From: Methanoregula sp.
GTDB lineage: Archaea > Halobacteriota > Methanomicrobia > Methanomicrobiales > Methanospirillaceae
Direction: 5' to 3'
Length of the DNA: 5,511 nt
Assembly (NCBI GenBank): GCA_026394695.1
Contig: JAPKXT010000117.1
Coordinates: 1-5,511, forward strand
Made by a program: the position numbers and the translations under genes. The notes beneath the pieces were generated by a model. The model had not been told where the DNA came from and did not search any database. It saw only the letters and a program-made list of their open reading frames with translations. Below, one piece after another: positions 1 to 4,643 of this stretch (its first letter is position 1; the number at the start of each line of letters is the position of its first letter).

Positions 1-104
1 ACGAACGCAGCGATAACCGCTGCGAGGATCACCGTAATGGCGACCATCAGGATCACACCGATAACCGGAGATACTGCTTCATCGTTCTTTCTTGTAAAAG
101 CCAT
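1..104 (-). CDS. Archaeal type IV pilin, N-terminal part (partial, runs off left edge)
   Basis: The first 34 or so codons are present, read leftward from ATG at 104-102. The peptide begins MAFTRKNDEAVSPVIG and continues with an unbroken hydrophobic stretch (ILMVAITVILAAVIAAF). This is the class III signal/H-domain of archaeal type IV pilins, the 'archaeal pilin N-terminal domain' family, one of the most conserved segments in euryarchaeal surface proteins. A PibD/EppA-type prepilin peptidase would be expected to cut between Ala10 and Val11 (charged residue, Ala, then V-S-P). The hydrophobic helix then anchors the subunit in the membrane and packs in the pilus core. The start is supported by an AGGTG ribosome binding site nine bases upstream and a TATA box further up. 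The variable C-terminal domain is outside the window, so whether it is a structural adhesion pilin or a minor pilin cannot be told. Confidence 0.92.
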   Translation of the reverse strand, partial: MAFTRKNDEAVSPVIGVILMVAITVILAAVIAAF

Positions 105-113
105 AGTTTCAAA

Positions 114-185
114 CACCTTTTTACATGCCCACGATGGACACGACAATGTATAATTTTGTTATATTGTAATTGTTTGTATATAAAT
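114..185 (-). promoter_or_regulatory. Promoter and ribosome binding site of the pilin gene
   Basis: On the minus strand ATTTATATA (positions 185-177) matches the archaeal TATA box, preceded by a purine-rich GAAAT that could serve as BRE. A start site about 25 bases downstream would lie near 150-155, giving a leader of roughly 50 bases. AGGTG at 118-114 is a good complement to the archaeal 16S rRNA 3' end and lies nine bases before the ATG. The flanks are very AT-rich. Confidence 0.7.
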
Positions 186-622
186 ATTTCTTTTTTGATG
201 TGGCTTGTTTTAAGAGAGTTTAGATGAATCTCATCGTAAAATCTGGTGAAGAAACAATATAAAAAATGATGAATTGTACCGGATTTTATGAGGATGCCGG
301 TTAAAAAACTTCACGGCAAAATTATAGTTATTCCTTCTGAATTATTGTTTCCCTGACATAAAAAAAGCGATGGGGTAGCGGTGCCGATGTCCGGCATATC
401 TCAACACAGACCATGCTTAATCCATCGGGAATATTTTTCAATTTTTAAAAAAAATTTCAGGACCGGGAAAAAAAGAGATCGCCTGGCTCCCGGGATTAAT
501 CAAAGGTTATGTGTTGGATGGGGTACAAGGAAAAAAGGACAGGTTAACCAATCGCACATCGCTGATCATGAGAATCCGGAGGAAAAGGTGCCGGGTAGTA
601 TTCTGAATTGATCCCGTTTGAA
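186..622. other. Intergenic region without a recognisable gene
   Basis: This stretch lies behind the pilin promoter and is AT-rich up to about 460. A 76-codon open frame at 381-611 (plus) has a composition unlike a protein gene, no ribosome binding site and no family resemblance, so I do not call it. One modest inverted repeat, CCGGGA (463-468) with TCCCGG (488-493), could form a stem with a 19-base loop. No RNA gene or mobile-element end is visible. Confidence 0.5.
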
Positions 623-1035
623 GACCCCCCTACCCCCCCACCTTCCCTGACCTGGGGAGGGGGTACCCCCTCCCGCCTGCATACTCCTGTCCTCTCCTTC
701 CGCTGGAACCAACATCGGAGAGTCACATTTTTCAGCCAGTGTCAGACAGGGGAGGTACCCCACCTCACTCCGGATCGATGACCCCCTCCCACCCTTGATC
801 AGGGTCAAAGGCATACCCCCCCTACCCACCACCCACAACCTTAGAGGGGTACCCACCCCCCCATTCCATTTTCCACCTTAAGACGGAGGGCTCGTCATCC
901 GGACCCCCCGTTTCCTGTGCAAAGGGGGGATACCCATCCCTGTCATGGGGGGTAGGGGTACCCTTGATCGCTCTGAGGGAGCTACCCCCCTCCCCCCCTT
1001 GTTTGGGGTAAAGGGTGCATCCCCCCCTACACCCC
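623..1035. repeat. C-run/G-run-rich degenerate repeat region with GGTACC-centred palindromes
   Basis: About 410 bases are dominated by C6-C7 tracts on the plus strand, repeatedly joined to TACCC or GGTACCCC. Loosely repeated elements are GACCCCC at 623, 780 and 902; GGTACCC-type centres near 664, 756, 850 and 959; and ACCCTTGATC at 791 and 960, each followed 16-20 bases later by a TACCCCCC tract. Two places have four C3 runs with short loops (625-647 and 816-834), so the minus strand could form G-quadruplexes and the plus strand i-motifs. Long minus-strand open frames here are Gly/Pro-rich translations of the runs and are not called as genes. No known element family is recognised. Confidence 0.65.
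655..674. repeat. Perfect 20-bp palindrome
   Basis: GGGAGGGGGTACCCCCTCCC reads the same on both strands, with its centre between 664 and 665. It is the best preserved of several GTAC-centred palindromes in the C-run region; weaker relatives are GAGGT-ACCCC-ACCTC at 752-766 and GGGTACCC at 847-854. Confidence 0.85.
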
Positions 1036-1104
1036 AACATTGGTGAAAAGGTAAACGGTCACGCTGCTGCCAGAAAAATCGGGTGGTGTATCTTTGAGGA
1101 GATT

Positions 1105-1178
1105 CAACACCACAAAAACCCTATCGTTACCAGCATAACACTGTATCACATCGTTAAACAGATGTGTGTGTTCCATGC
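1105..1178 (+). repeat. 74-bp direct repeat B, copy 1
   Basis: This matches 1592-1665 with two differences in 74 by hand alignment and no gaps. The second copy is the immediate upstream region and start codon of hicB. In this first copy the same ATG (1175-1177) is followed by a run of C and a stop (MPPTG, then stop), so no hicB follows. A weak resemblance may continue upstream: TATCTTTGAGGAGAT here against the palindrome TATCTTCAAAGATA before copy 2. The copy is best read as a remnant of a lost hicB-type cassette or a duplicated control region. Confidence 0.9.
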
Positions 1179-1207
1179 CCCCCACCGGATAAAACACAAT
1201 AGTGTGG

Positions 1208-1229
1208 TATAAATCACGATTTTGTGATT
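1208..1229 (+). promoter_or_regulatory. TATA-like box with overlapping inverted repeat
   Basis: TATAAAT (1208-1214) overlaps a perfect inverted repeat, AATCAC (1212-1217) and GTGATT (1224-1229), with a six-base spacer. A repressor on this palindrome would occlude the TATA box, the usual arrangement for autoregulated TA operons. It lies 112 bases upstream of the orphan antitoxin ATG (1341) and outside the duplicated block, so it may belong to an element that has been lost. That it is functional is inference. Confidence 0.4.
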
Positions 1230-1293
1230 CGTAATAGGACGGAGAAATCCAACCTGCCCGATGCCATTTTGATACGTCTTCCCCTGATAACCA

Positions 1294-1504
1294 GATCAAT
1301 CGCAGGTTTGATAATCTCACCGGGGGATAGTTTTTGTATTATGCCTGAGCTTATCAAGCGAAAATGCCGAAACCCGGATGCATACCTGGATGAGCAGGAT
1401 GTAAAAGACATAGCCGAAGCAAAGGAGGATACCCGGCAGGGGCGTGTCTTCACTACCAAAGAATTACGGGCCAGACTCGGGATTCAATGAGTTATTCTTT
1501 TTTC
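1294..1504 (+). repeat. 211-bp direct repeat A, left copy
   Basis: This aligns without gaps to 4644-4854, with about 19 mismatches in 211 by hand count (about 91%). It contains a 47-base upstream region, a 49-residue antitoxin and the first six codons of relE. The first 37 bases, before the antitoxin, are identical in both copies. Similarity stops abruptly after TATTCTTTTTTC, inside relE. Upstream of 1294 there is only faint similarity (CGATGCC followed by a T run). Confidence 0.92.
1341..1490 (+). CDS. Orphan RelB-type antitoxin (short, 49 aa)
   Basis: The product begins MPELIKRKCRNPDAYLDEQD and ends in the toxin-binding pattern EDTRQGRVFTTKELRARLGI, the C-terminal module of many archaeal RelB/VapB-like antitoxins. 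There is no recognisable N-terminal DNA-binding domain; the frame is open upstream to a GTG at 1224, but that extension resembles nothing, and the ATG at 1341 is shared with the intact paralogue at 4691. Differences from that paralogue are mostly silent or conservative, with the clearest change at EDTRQ versus EDILQ in the toxin-contacting segment. Its toxin is missing: only a few codons of relE follow. If expressed, it could act as an orphan antitoxin that neutralises the RelE at 4837-5091, or it may simply be a relic. Confidence 0.7.
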   Translation: MPELIKRKCRNPDAYLDEQDVKDIAEAKEDTRQGRVFTTKELRARLGIQ

Positions 1505-1513
1505 CCCTTGTAA
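1487..1513 (+). pseudogene. relE toxin stub (first codons only)
   Basis: An ATG overlaps the antitoxin stop (ATGA) exactly as in the intact pair. The peptide reads MSYSFFPL then stop, against MKYSFFWTD in the intact toxin at 4837. After codon six the similarity ends, so the relE body was deleted or replaced here. The hicBA module begins within the next 150 bases. Confidence 0.75.
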
Positions 1514-1558
1514 TAGGTTTTTATTGATTACCGGATACATTGCATGCAAAATTTAGTG

Positions 1559-1579
1559 TAGTATCTTCAAAGATAACTA
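1559..1579 (+). promoter_or_regulatory. Candidate hicBA operator (inverted repeat)
   Basis: TATCTT (1562-1567) and AAGATA (1570-1575) form a perfect inverted repeat around CA. The flanks TAG (1559-1561) and CTA (1577-1579) extend it across a one-base bulge. It lies in an AT-rich stretch 83 bases upstream of the hicB start. TA operons are commonly autorepressed at such sites. However, this HicB has no obvious DNA-binding domain, so another repressor or a HicBA complex would be needed. Confidence 0.4.
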
Positions 1580-1591
1580 AAACTAAAAAAC

Positions 1592-1665
1592 CAACACCAC
1601 AAAAACCATATCGTTACCAGCATAACACTGTATCACAACGTTAAACAGATGTGTGTGTTCCATGC
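1592..1665 (+). repeat. 74-bp direct repeat B, copy 2 (leader and start of hicB)
   Basis: This is the partner of 1105-1178, with 72 of 74 positions identical by hand count. It ends one base beyond the hicB ATG (1662-1664), so it consists of the upstream region plus the start codon. No clear ribosome binding site lies in it. The boundary at the start codon suggests a control region exchanged as a unit. Confidence 0.9.
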
Positions 1666-1886
1666 TCGTTAAATTTGAATGCTATTCTGATGGTAAATAC
1701 TGGTGCGGCCGGGGCATCGGTGTCGATATTTTTACTCAAGGGCGGACACTCGATGATCTGATGGCACATATTCGTGAAGCAGTCGGGATCCACTTTGAAG
1801 AAGAACTGGAAAAAGGGGAGAGTATCCGCATCCTCTCATTATCAGAGACAGAGGTAGGTACTATTGCCCGGGCTTCCGGTTGTTAG
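1662..1886 (+). CDS. hicB: HicB-family antitoxin
   Basis: This 74-residue protein has the HicB pattern: an N-terminal strand-rich part (MLVKFECYSDGKYWCGRGIG), the family's T-Q-G turn (Thr25-Gln26-Gly27), then a helix (LDDLMAHIREAVGIHFEEEL). HicB proteins have a partially degenerate RNase H-like fold and mask the active site of the HicA ribonuclease. The chain is short and ends soon after this domain, without the C-terminal helix-turn-helix or ribbon-helix-helix of many bacterial HicBs; compact archaeal versions are known. The start at 1662 is preferred over an in-frame ATG at 1653 because the family begins at MLVKF and the duplicated leader ends there. Antitoxin precedes toxin, and the two genes overlap by 23 bases, implying one transcript and coupled translation. 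Confidence 0.9.
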   Translation: MLVKFECYSDGKYWCGRGIGVDIFTQGRTLDDLMAHIREAVGIHFEEELEKGESIRILSLSETEVGTIARASGC

Positions 1887-2106
1887 CGGAAAGGATCTTC
1901 TTAAAGTTCTCTCAGGACTTGGATATCAGATCGTCCGGCAGCGGGGAAGTCATGTCCAGCTTAGATGTATCACCCCTGCCGGCGAACATACGATAACGAT
2001 TCCCCTCCATAATGAGATCGCACCCGGTACATTACATGATATTCTTTCAAAAGTTGCGATCTGGAAAGGGTTATCAAAAGATGAATTGATCCAGATGCTT
2101 AAGTAA
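1864..2106 (+). CDS. hicA: HicA-family mRNA interferase toxin
   Basis: This 80-residue protein matches HicA (YcfA-like, dsRBD-like fold): LPVVSGKDLLKVLSGLGY, then VRQRGSHVQLR with the catalytic His30 of the G-S-H motif, then the conserved ITIPLHNEIAPGTLHDIL segment. HicA cleaves mRNA and is held inactive by HicB. The start is TTG at 1864: the only upstream in-frame codons run into a stop at 1855-1857, the family begins just before LPVVSGK, and a GAGGT ribosome binding site (1851-1855, inside hicB) lies eight bases upstream. A weak start codon may keep toxin below antitoxin. All key residues are present, so the toxin is predicted active. Its stop codon lies inside the first bases of repeat C. 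Confidence 0.92.
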   Translation: MPGLPVVSGKDLLKVLSGLGYQIVRQRGSHVQLRCITPAGEHTITIPLHNEIAPGTLHDILSKVAIWKGLSKDELIQMLK

Positions 2107-2236
2107 ATGGTGAATAAGCAAAGAAACGGCAGGTTTCACGGTAGTAATTTTATTTATATTCCTCTTGACTCCTGACAACAGAATCTGTTTTATAACCTAT
2201 AGCCACATATAGGTCTATCTATGCAGGCAGCAACCA
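2103..2236 (+). repeat. 134-bp direct repeat C, left copy (TA promoter block)
   Basis: This aligns to 5154-5286 with about 14 differences including a one-base indel (about 90% by hand count). It holds a TATA box, an inverted repeat, an ATG and five codons (MQAAT). In the right copy those codons open a full RHH antitoxin. Here similarity stops at 2236 and unrelated sequence follows. The left boundary coincides with the last codon of hicA, so the module abuts hicBA with no spacer. Confidence 0.9.
2188..2213 (+). promoter_or_regulatory. Orphan TA promoter and operator
   Basis: TTTTATAA (2188-2195) is a good TATA box, followed directly by the inverted repeat CCTATA (2196-2201) and TATAGG (2208-2213). 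The same pair occurs at 5238-5263 and the arms are unchanged, the only difference in this stretch being in the spacer. The predicted start of transcription lies at or next to ATG 2221. The gene it should serve has been lost; transcription from here would run antisense through the decayed minus-strand TA pair. Confidence 0.55.
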
Positions 2237-2361
2237 ACATGCAGTGGGTCTGCCTGAAGGCGTTTGATCTTTCTCGCAAGTTCAGAAACGAGCTTTGAAT
2301 TATCCCTGACCCGACGGAAGCTATCAAGAAACGTATCTGTACGCCGGATGATCCAGGGCAT
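2215..2361 (-). pseudogene. RelE-type toxin, C-terminally truncated remnant
   Basis: Read leftward from ATG at 2361-2359, the peptide starts MPWIIRRTDTFLDSF and continues through a helix rich in Arg/Lys to KIKRLQADPLHVG. This is the N-terminal half of a RelE/ParE toxin: first strand, two helices and the D/N-P turn. Family members continue for 40-50 residues with the catalytic strands; here homology ends at about 2237, exactly where repeat C begins, and the frame closes after a few junction residues. Catalytic residues are absent, so it should be inactive. Its start overlaps the stop of the antitoxin at 2361-2581 by one base, the usual operon arrangement. Confidence 0.75.
2221..2298 (+). pseudogene. 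Truncated start of an RHH antitoxin fused to foreign sequence
   Basis: ATG at 2221 opens with MQAAT, the same five codons as the antitoxin at 5271. After that the reading is unrelated (NMQWVCLKAF and so on) to a TGA at 2296-2298. The codons after the fifth are the antisense of the relE remnant, so the 25-residue frame is a junction product, not a protein family. Confidence 0.6.
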
Positions 2362-2581
2362 CAGGAGCACTCGCGGAGCAGATCGTCAACAGAAGATATC
2401 TCTTTTACTCTCCCGCATTGGATATCCTCGTCAGATTTACGAATGATCTGCATGGTTGCAGGGTTACTCAGGATCTCGAGCAGTATCAGCAAGTGCTTTT
2501 AAGATCCTCACGCCGGACCATATCTGCCCGGATTTTTTTAACCTCCTTATACACCTCTTCAATAGTGACACCGGAGCTCAT
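2361..2581 (-). pseudogene. RelB-like antitoxin with frameshift(s)
   Basis: From ATG at 2581-2579 the peptide runs MSSGVTIEEVYKEVKKIRAD and on to MVRREDLK, then stops. Allowing one extra base in the A-run complementary to 2497-2500 and another near 2474-2483, the frame continues ALADTAEILSNPATM, then QIIRKSDEDIQCGRVKE, ISSVDDLLREC and a stop. The rebuilt 72-residue protein is a typical archaeal antitoxin: a helical N-terminal part with an EILSNP motif and an EDI-x-x-GRVKE toxin-binding tail. The length of 221 bases is two over a multiple of three, as expected for two insertions; a single lost base would also restore the frame, less neatly. It is paired with the truncated relE just downstream. 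Confidence 0.75.
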
Positions 2582-2602
2582 GATTGTACTTGGATCACCG
2601 GC

Positions 2603-2612
2603 ATTATAAGTA
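2603..2612 (-). promoter_or_regulatory. TATA box of the decayed minus-strand antitoxin
   Basis: On the minus strand TACTTATAAT lies behind a CCGAA that could be a BRE. Its centre is about 26 bases before the ATG at 2581, so the transcript would begin at or beside the start codon (leaderless). Confidence 0.45.
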
Positions 2613-2923
2613 TTCGGAACATTGCACCCGGATCTGTTCACTCATTCAAGCTCCCCCATGGGGTTCTTCTTTGTATAATCCCTCCCCCCTCCTGCATCAG
2701 CGGGATTGTCTGATACTTTTTTGAATTCTTCATCGTTTTTTCAACTATCCTTGGATTAATACCCGCGATTATTCGTTGACTTTGCAATCAAGTGTTGAGT
2801 TATAGTGTTCGATGGGATCTGGATAGTTACTTTTTATTTTTGAACCAAATCCTGACGATGTACAATTTTTTCCGTGCAACCGGAAGTTACTCATCAGTCA
2901 TCGGTTAAAGAAAGACGTGCAGA
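2613..2923. other. Stretch without a confident gene
   Basis: The only open frame that looks faintly protein-like is on the minus strand, 2638-2787 (TTG start), including INPRIVEKTMKNSKKYQTIP. It is about 49 residues, has no ribosome binding site and no family I recognise. It could be the tail of a lost gene. The right half (2790-2923) is AT-rich and would hold the promoter of the membrane-protein frame at 2924, but no strong TATA box stands out. Confidence 0.4.
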
Positions 2924-3181
2924 GTGATCGGGAAAATCTTGCACACAATTTTTAAAACGTCTTCTCATGAGAAAATCCCGTGGCACATTGTGTTAATTAT
3001 TCCGGTTGCTATTTTGTTGCTCCTCTCTAGTATTCCGGTATTCACACCTGAAAACAGGATTTACGCGAATCATGAAAAATCCTCGGATCCAGGCATTTTA
3101 CAAGCAGATCCTGATGCCCGGGACATGATCTATTCCGAGTCCAATACGGGCTCCGTTTGGCTGTTCCGGCAGGCCTTTTAG
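2924..3181 (+). CDS. Short membrane-anchored protein, probably truncated
   Basis: From GTG at 2924 (the only start after an in-frame TAA at 2906) the product has a basic N-terminus (MIGKILHTIFKTSSHEKIPW), one strong transmembrane helix (HIVLIIPVAILLLLSSIPVF, about residues 21-40) and then a polar segment. This could be a signal anchor with the rest outside the cell. From about residue 55 onward the reading frame lies in repeat R1 (3085-3158) and stops soon after, so the native C-terminus has probably been replaced by the repeat. I recognise no family. No ribosome binding site is visible, and the GTG is not certain. Confidence 0.4.
   Translation: MIGKILHTIFKTSSHEKIPWHIVLIIPVAILLLLSSIPVFTPENRIYANHEKSSDPGILQADPDARDMIYSESNTGSVWLFRQAF
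3085..3158 (+). repeat. Dispersed ~70-bp repeat R, copy 1
   Basis: This begins GGATCCAGGCATTTTAC, has ACATGATCTATT in the middle and ends AATACGGGCTCCGTTT. It aligns to 4239-4313 with one gap at roughly three quarters identity by hand, and more loosely to 3373-3442. The hairpin arm preceding ATACGGGCTCC is imperfect here. Confidence 0.7.
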
Positions 3182-3608
3182 CACTAATTCAGCAAAAAAC
3201 AGCACAATTGTTTTGGGATCTTCCCGAATTTAGCCGCTTTGACTATTTGGGGACTATATTGCAGCTGGAAATGACCGCTAATAGCACCCATTGTGAGGCA
3301 AATCTCTTCTCAGATGACCTGAAGTCCATGGAAATGAAAAGAACCCCTGTTTTGGCAATAGCTTTTTTCCGTGGATCCAGAGAGAGAAAAGGTATCCCAA
3401 CCTCAAATAACATGACCCCCAATAACCCCGATACGGGCTCCGACCGTGCACTCACCGGTGCTTTTGGGGGGTGTGATTTTGGGGCAATCAGGAGAGAAAC
3501 TGTAGGGAATGCAGAGATACACACGAATGTAAGAGAAGGGACTTCCGGCCAGCCCTGCCATCAAAATGCCTTTGTATAGCAACAACAATTATGGTACTGA
3601 GGCACTCT
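3159..3608. other. Stretch without a confident gene; contains repeat R copy 2
   Basis: Open frames exist on both strands (plus 3157-3579, minus 3243-3524), but their predicted proteins lack any recognisable motif, regular hydrophobic pattern or ribosome binding site, and they cross repeat R. I treat them as chance. GTATAG near 3575-3580 could be the TATA element of the antitoxin that follows, placing transcription start close to its ATG. Confidence 0.45.
3373..3442 (+). repeat. Dispersed ~70-bp repeat R, copy 2 (most degenerate)
   Basis: GGATCCAG at 3373-3380, ACATGA at 3410-3415 and CCGATACGGGCTCCG at 3428-3442 occur at nearly the same spacings as in the other two copies (37 bases from first to second landmark, against 38 and 39). 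The sequence between landmarks has diverged. Confidence 0.55.
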
Positions 3609-3827
3609 ATGGGAACCGAAGCAGTATCCCTCAATACCGTTCTTGAATACGTGGATAAGCTCGATATCGAAGACCAGCAATATCTCCAGGAGATCATCCA
3701 CCGCAGGCTTATCGACGCAAAACGCACGGCCATTGTCAGTCGGGCAAAGCAGGCGAAAGCAAGCGTGCGGAAACACACAAGCCGGAGTGGAACAGCGAAA
3801 GATCTTCTGGCGGATCTGAATGGTTGA
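3609..3827 (+). CDS. Antitoxin of a RelE/YafQ-type system
   Basis: The 72-residue product, MGTEAVSLNTVLEYVDKLDI followed by EDQQYLQEIIHRRLIDAKR, is mostly helical and charged. It matches the general layout of small antitoxins found before RelE/StbE toxins: an N-terminal helical block with an L-x-x-EDQ-x-x-L-x-E-I-I-x-R-R motif, a basic linker, and a C-terminal T-A-K-D-L-L-A-D-L toxin-binding tail. ATG 3609 is chosen over the in-frame ATG at 3591 because GAGG (3599-3602) lies six bases before it. The gene overlaps the toxin start at 3820 by eight bases. It appears intact although the toxin is frameshifted, so it may now be an antitoxin without an active partner. Confidence 0.75.
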   Translation: MGTEAVSLNTVLEYVDKLDIEDQQYLQEIIHRRLIDAKRTAIVSRAKQAKASVRKHTSRSGTAKDLLADLNG

Positions 3828-4097
3828 ACTCCATCTCGGGAGGAGCGATTCAGGAAAATTTACAAAAAGTGGTCGCACCAGCACCCGGACCTGAAAGCAC
3901 AATTTGCCAAAAAAATTGTTCAGTTTGAAGAAGATCCGTTTCATCCTTCCTTAAAAACCCATACTTTGGGCGGGGTCTTAAAAGGACTCTGGTCGTTCAG
4001 GATTACGTATGAGCACCGCCTCGTCTTCGATTTTGTTGATGAGAGCCGGACACAAGTTGTCCTGATCGATATTGGTTCACATGAAGAAGTATATTAG
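3820..4097 (+). pseudogene. RelE/YafQ-family toxin with a frameshift near the start
   Basis: The body reads REERFRKIYKKWSHQHPDLK, then AQFAKKIVQFEEDPFHPSLK, THTLGGVLKGLWSFRITYEH, RLVFDFVDESRTQVVLID and IGSHEEVY then TAG. This is a complete RelE/StbE (YafQ-like) mRNA interferase, including the DPFHPSLKTH segment, the W-S-x-R-x-T-Y strand and the terminal G-S-H-E-E-V-Y with its active-site His. No start codon precedes it in this frame: a TGA, the antitoxin stop, lies nine codons upstream. The expected start is ATG 3820 (MVELHLG), overlapping the antitoxin, but it is in another frame and stops early. One missing base around 3836-3845 would join the two; the total would then be 92 residues, normal for the family. 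Either a recent inactivating deletion, a sequencing error, or less likely a recoding site. Confidence 0.8.
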
Positions 4098-4114
4098 ATC
4101 TCATCTCTTTTTTG
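4098..4114 (+). terminator. T-rich stretch after the toxin, possible terminator
   Basis: Directly after the TAG is a pyrimidine-rich run with six T (4108-4113). Archaeal transcription often ends at such T tracts without a hairpin. The call rests on position and composition only. Confidence 0.35.
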
Positions 4115-4238
4115 TCGATCGCTATATTTTCGTTCCATGAACAAAGTGTTTGTGATCCTGAACCAATGTCACTCTATATCGGGAGTCCTTCTGCTGTGCA
4201 GCCTATACCGGGATACAGCGACCGGTTTGGCCGGGTTC

Positions 4239-4313
4239 GGCACCGGGCATTTTACGGGTAGATACAAAATACCGGGAACATGATCTATTTGGAGCCCGAT
4301 ACGGGCTCCGTTT
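4239..4313 (+). repeat. Dispersed ~70-bp repeat R, copy 3 (best hairpin)
   Basis: Landmarks GGCACCGGGCATTTTAC, ACATGATCTATT and CCGATACGGGCTCCGTTT match copy 1 in order and spacing. In this copy the end is a perfect inverted repeat, GGAGCCCG and CGGGCTCC around ATA (4291-4309). Confidence 0.7.
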
Positions 4314-4324
4314 ACCCTTTTTTT
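4291..4324 (+). terminator. Hairpin followed by T tract
   Basis: An eight-base perfect stem with a three-base loop (4291-4309) is followed within eight bases by seven T (4318-4324). This resembles an intrinsic terminator. It lies about 190 bases behind the toxin remnant, and the hairpin is part of repeat R, so it may be the end of a mobile repeat rather than a dedicated terminator. Confidence 0.5.
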
Positions 4325-4643
4325 GATCCGGTTTCCGGGTTCCTGTGGAAGTGCGTCAACACCAATGGAAAATGTCGCTATAACTGGGTTATTTGAGGAA
4401 ATACGCGTTTTAATCAGGAATAAACATGTCAAATTAGCGGGCTTTGGCTGGTCACTTTTTTTGCCATGTGTTTTATGTCACAGGAGGAGTGAAAGGCAGC
4501 CGGAAGCCCGCTGGTGCCCGCCCATGCGATCACGTCGGAGAATTGGGGGGATGGGAAGAGTATTGAGGTTTTTTGATTTTTACCATGGGCGATATGTGCC
4601 CTGTGCGATGCCGTTTTTTGACCTGCTTTTTCTCAAACGGTTT
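4325..4643. other. Stretch without a confident gene before the right antitoxin
   Basis: A 112-codon frame (4323-4661, plus) passes through it and ends inside repeat A. It has a patchwork composition (Arg/Trp/Cys-rich middle), no ribosome binding site and no family resemblance, so it is not called. CGATGCC plus a T run near 4605-4620 resembles 1258-1270 upstream of the left repeat A, suggesting that the two copies once shared more upstream sequence. Confidence 0.4.

Noticed and set aside
381..611. Plus-strand frame of 76 codons
   Set aside because: No ribosome binding site, promoter, motif or protein-like composition; it lies in an AT-rich spacer.
544..1040. Overlapping minus-strand open frames of 60-96 codons
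   Set aside because: They translate the C/G runs into Gly/Pro-rich sequence, overlap one another and lack ribosome binding sites or family motifs.
1015..1212. Plus-strand frame of 65 codons across repeat B copy 1
   Set aside because: Its middle is repeat B, which in copy 2 is an untranslated leader; the reading has no support of its own.
1105..1665. CRISPR-like array from the 74-bp repeats
   Set aside because: Only two copies, more than 400 bases apart with genes between them, and no spacer-sized units or cas genes.
3157..3579. Plus-strand frame of 140 codons
   Set aside because: No recognisable domain, no ribosome binding site, crosses repeat R, and overlaps an equally long minus-strand frame; probably chance.
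3243..3944. Minus-strand frames of 61-127 codons
   Set aside because: They are shadows of the antitoxin/toxin genes on the plus strand or of repeat R, with Cys/Phe/Arg-rich chance composition.
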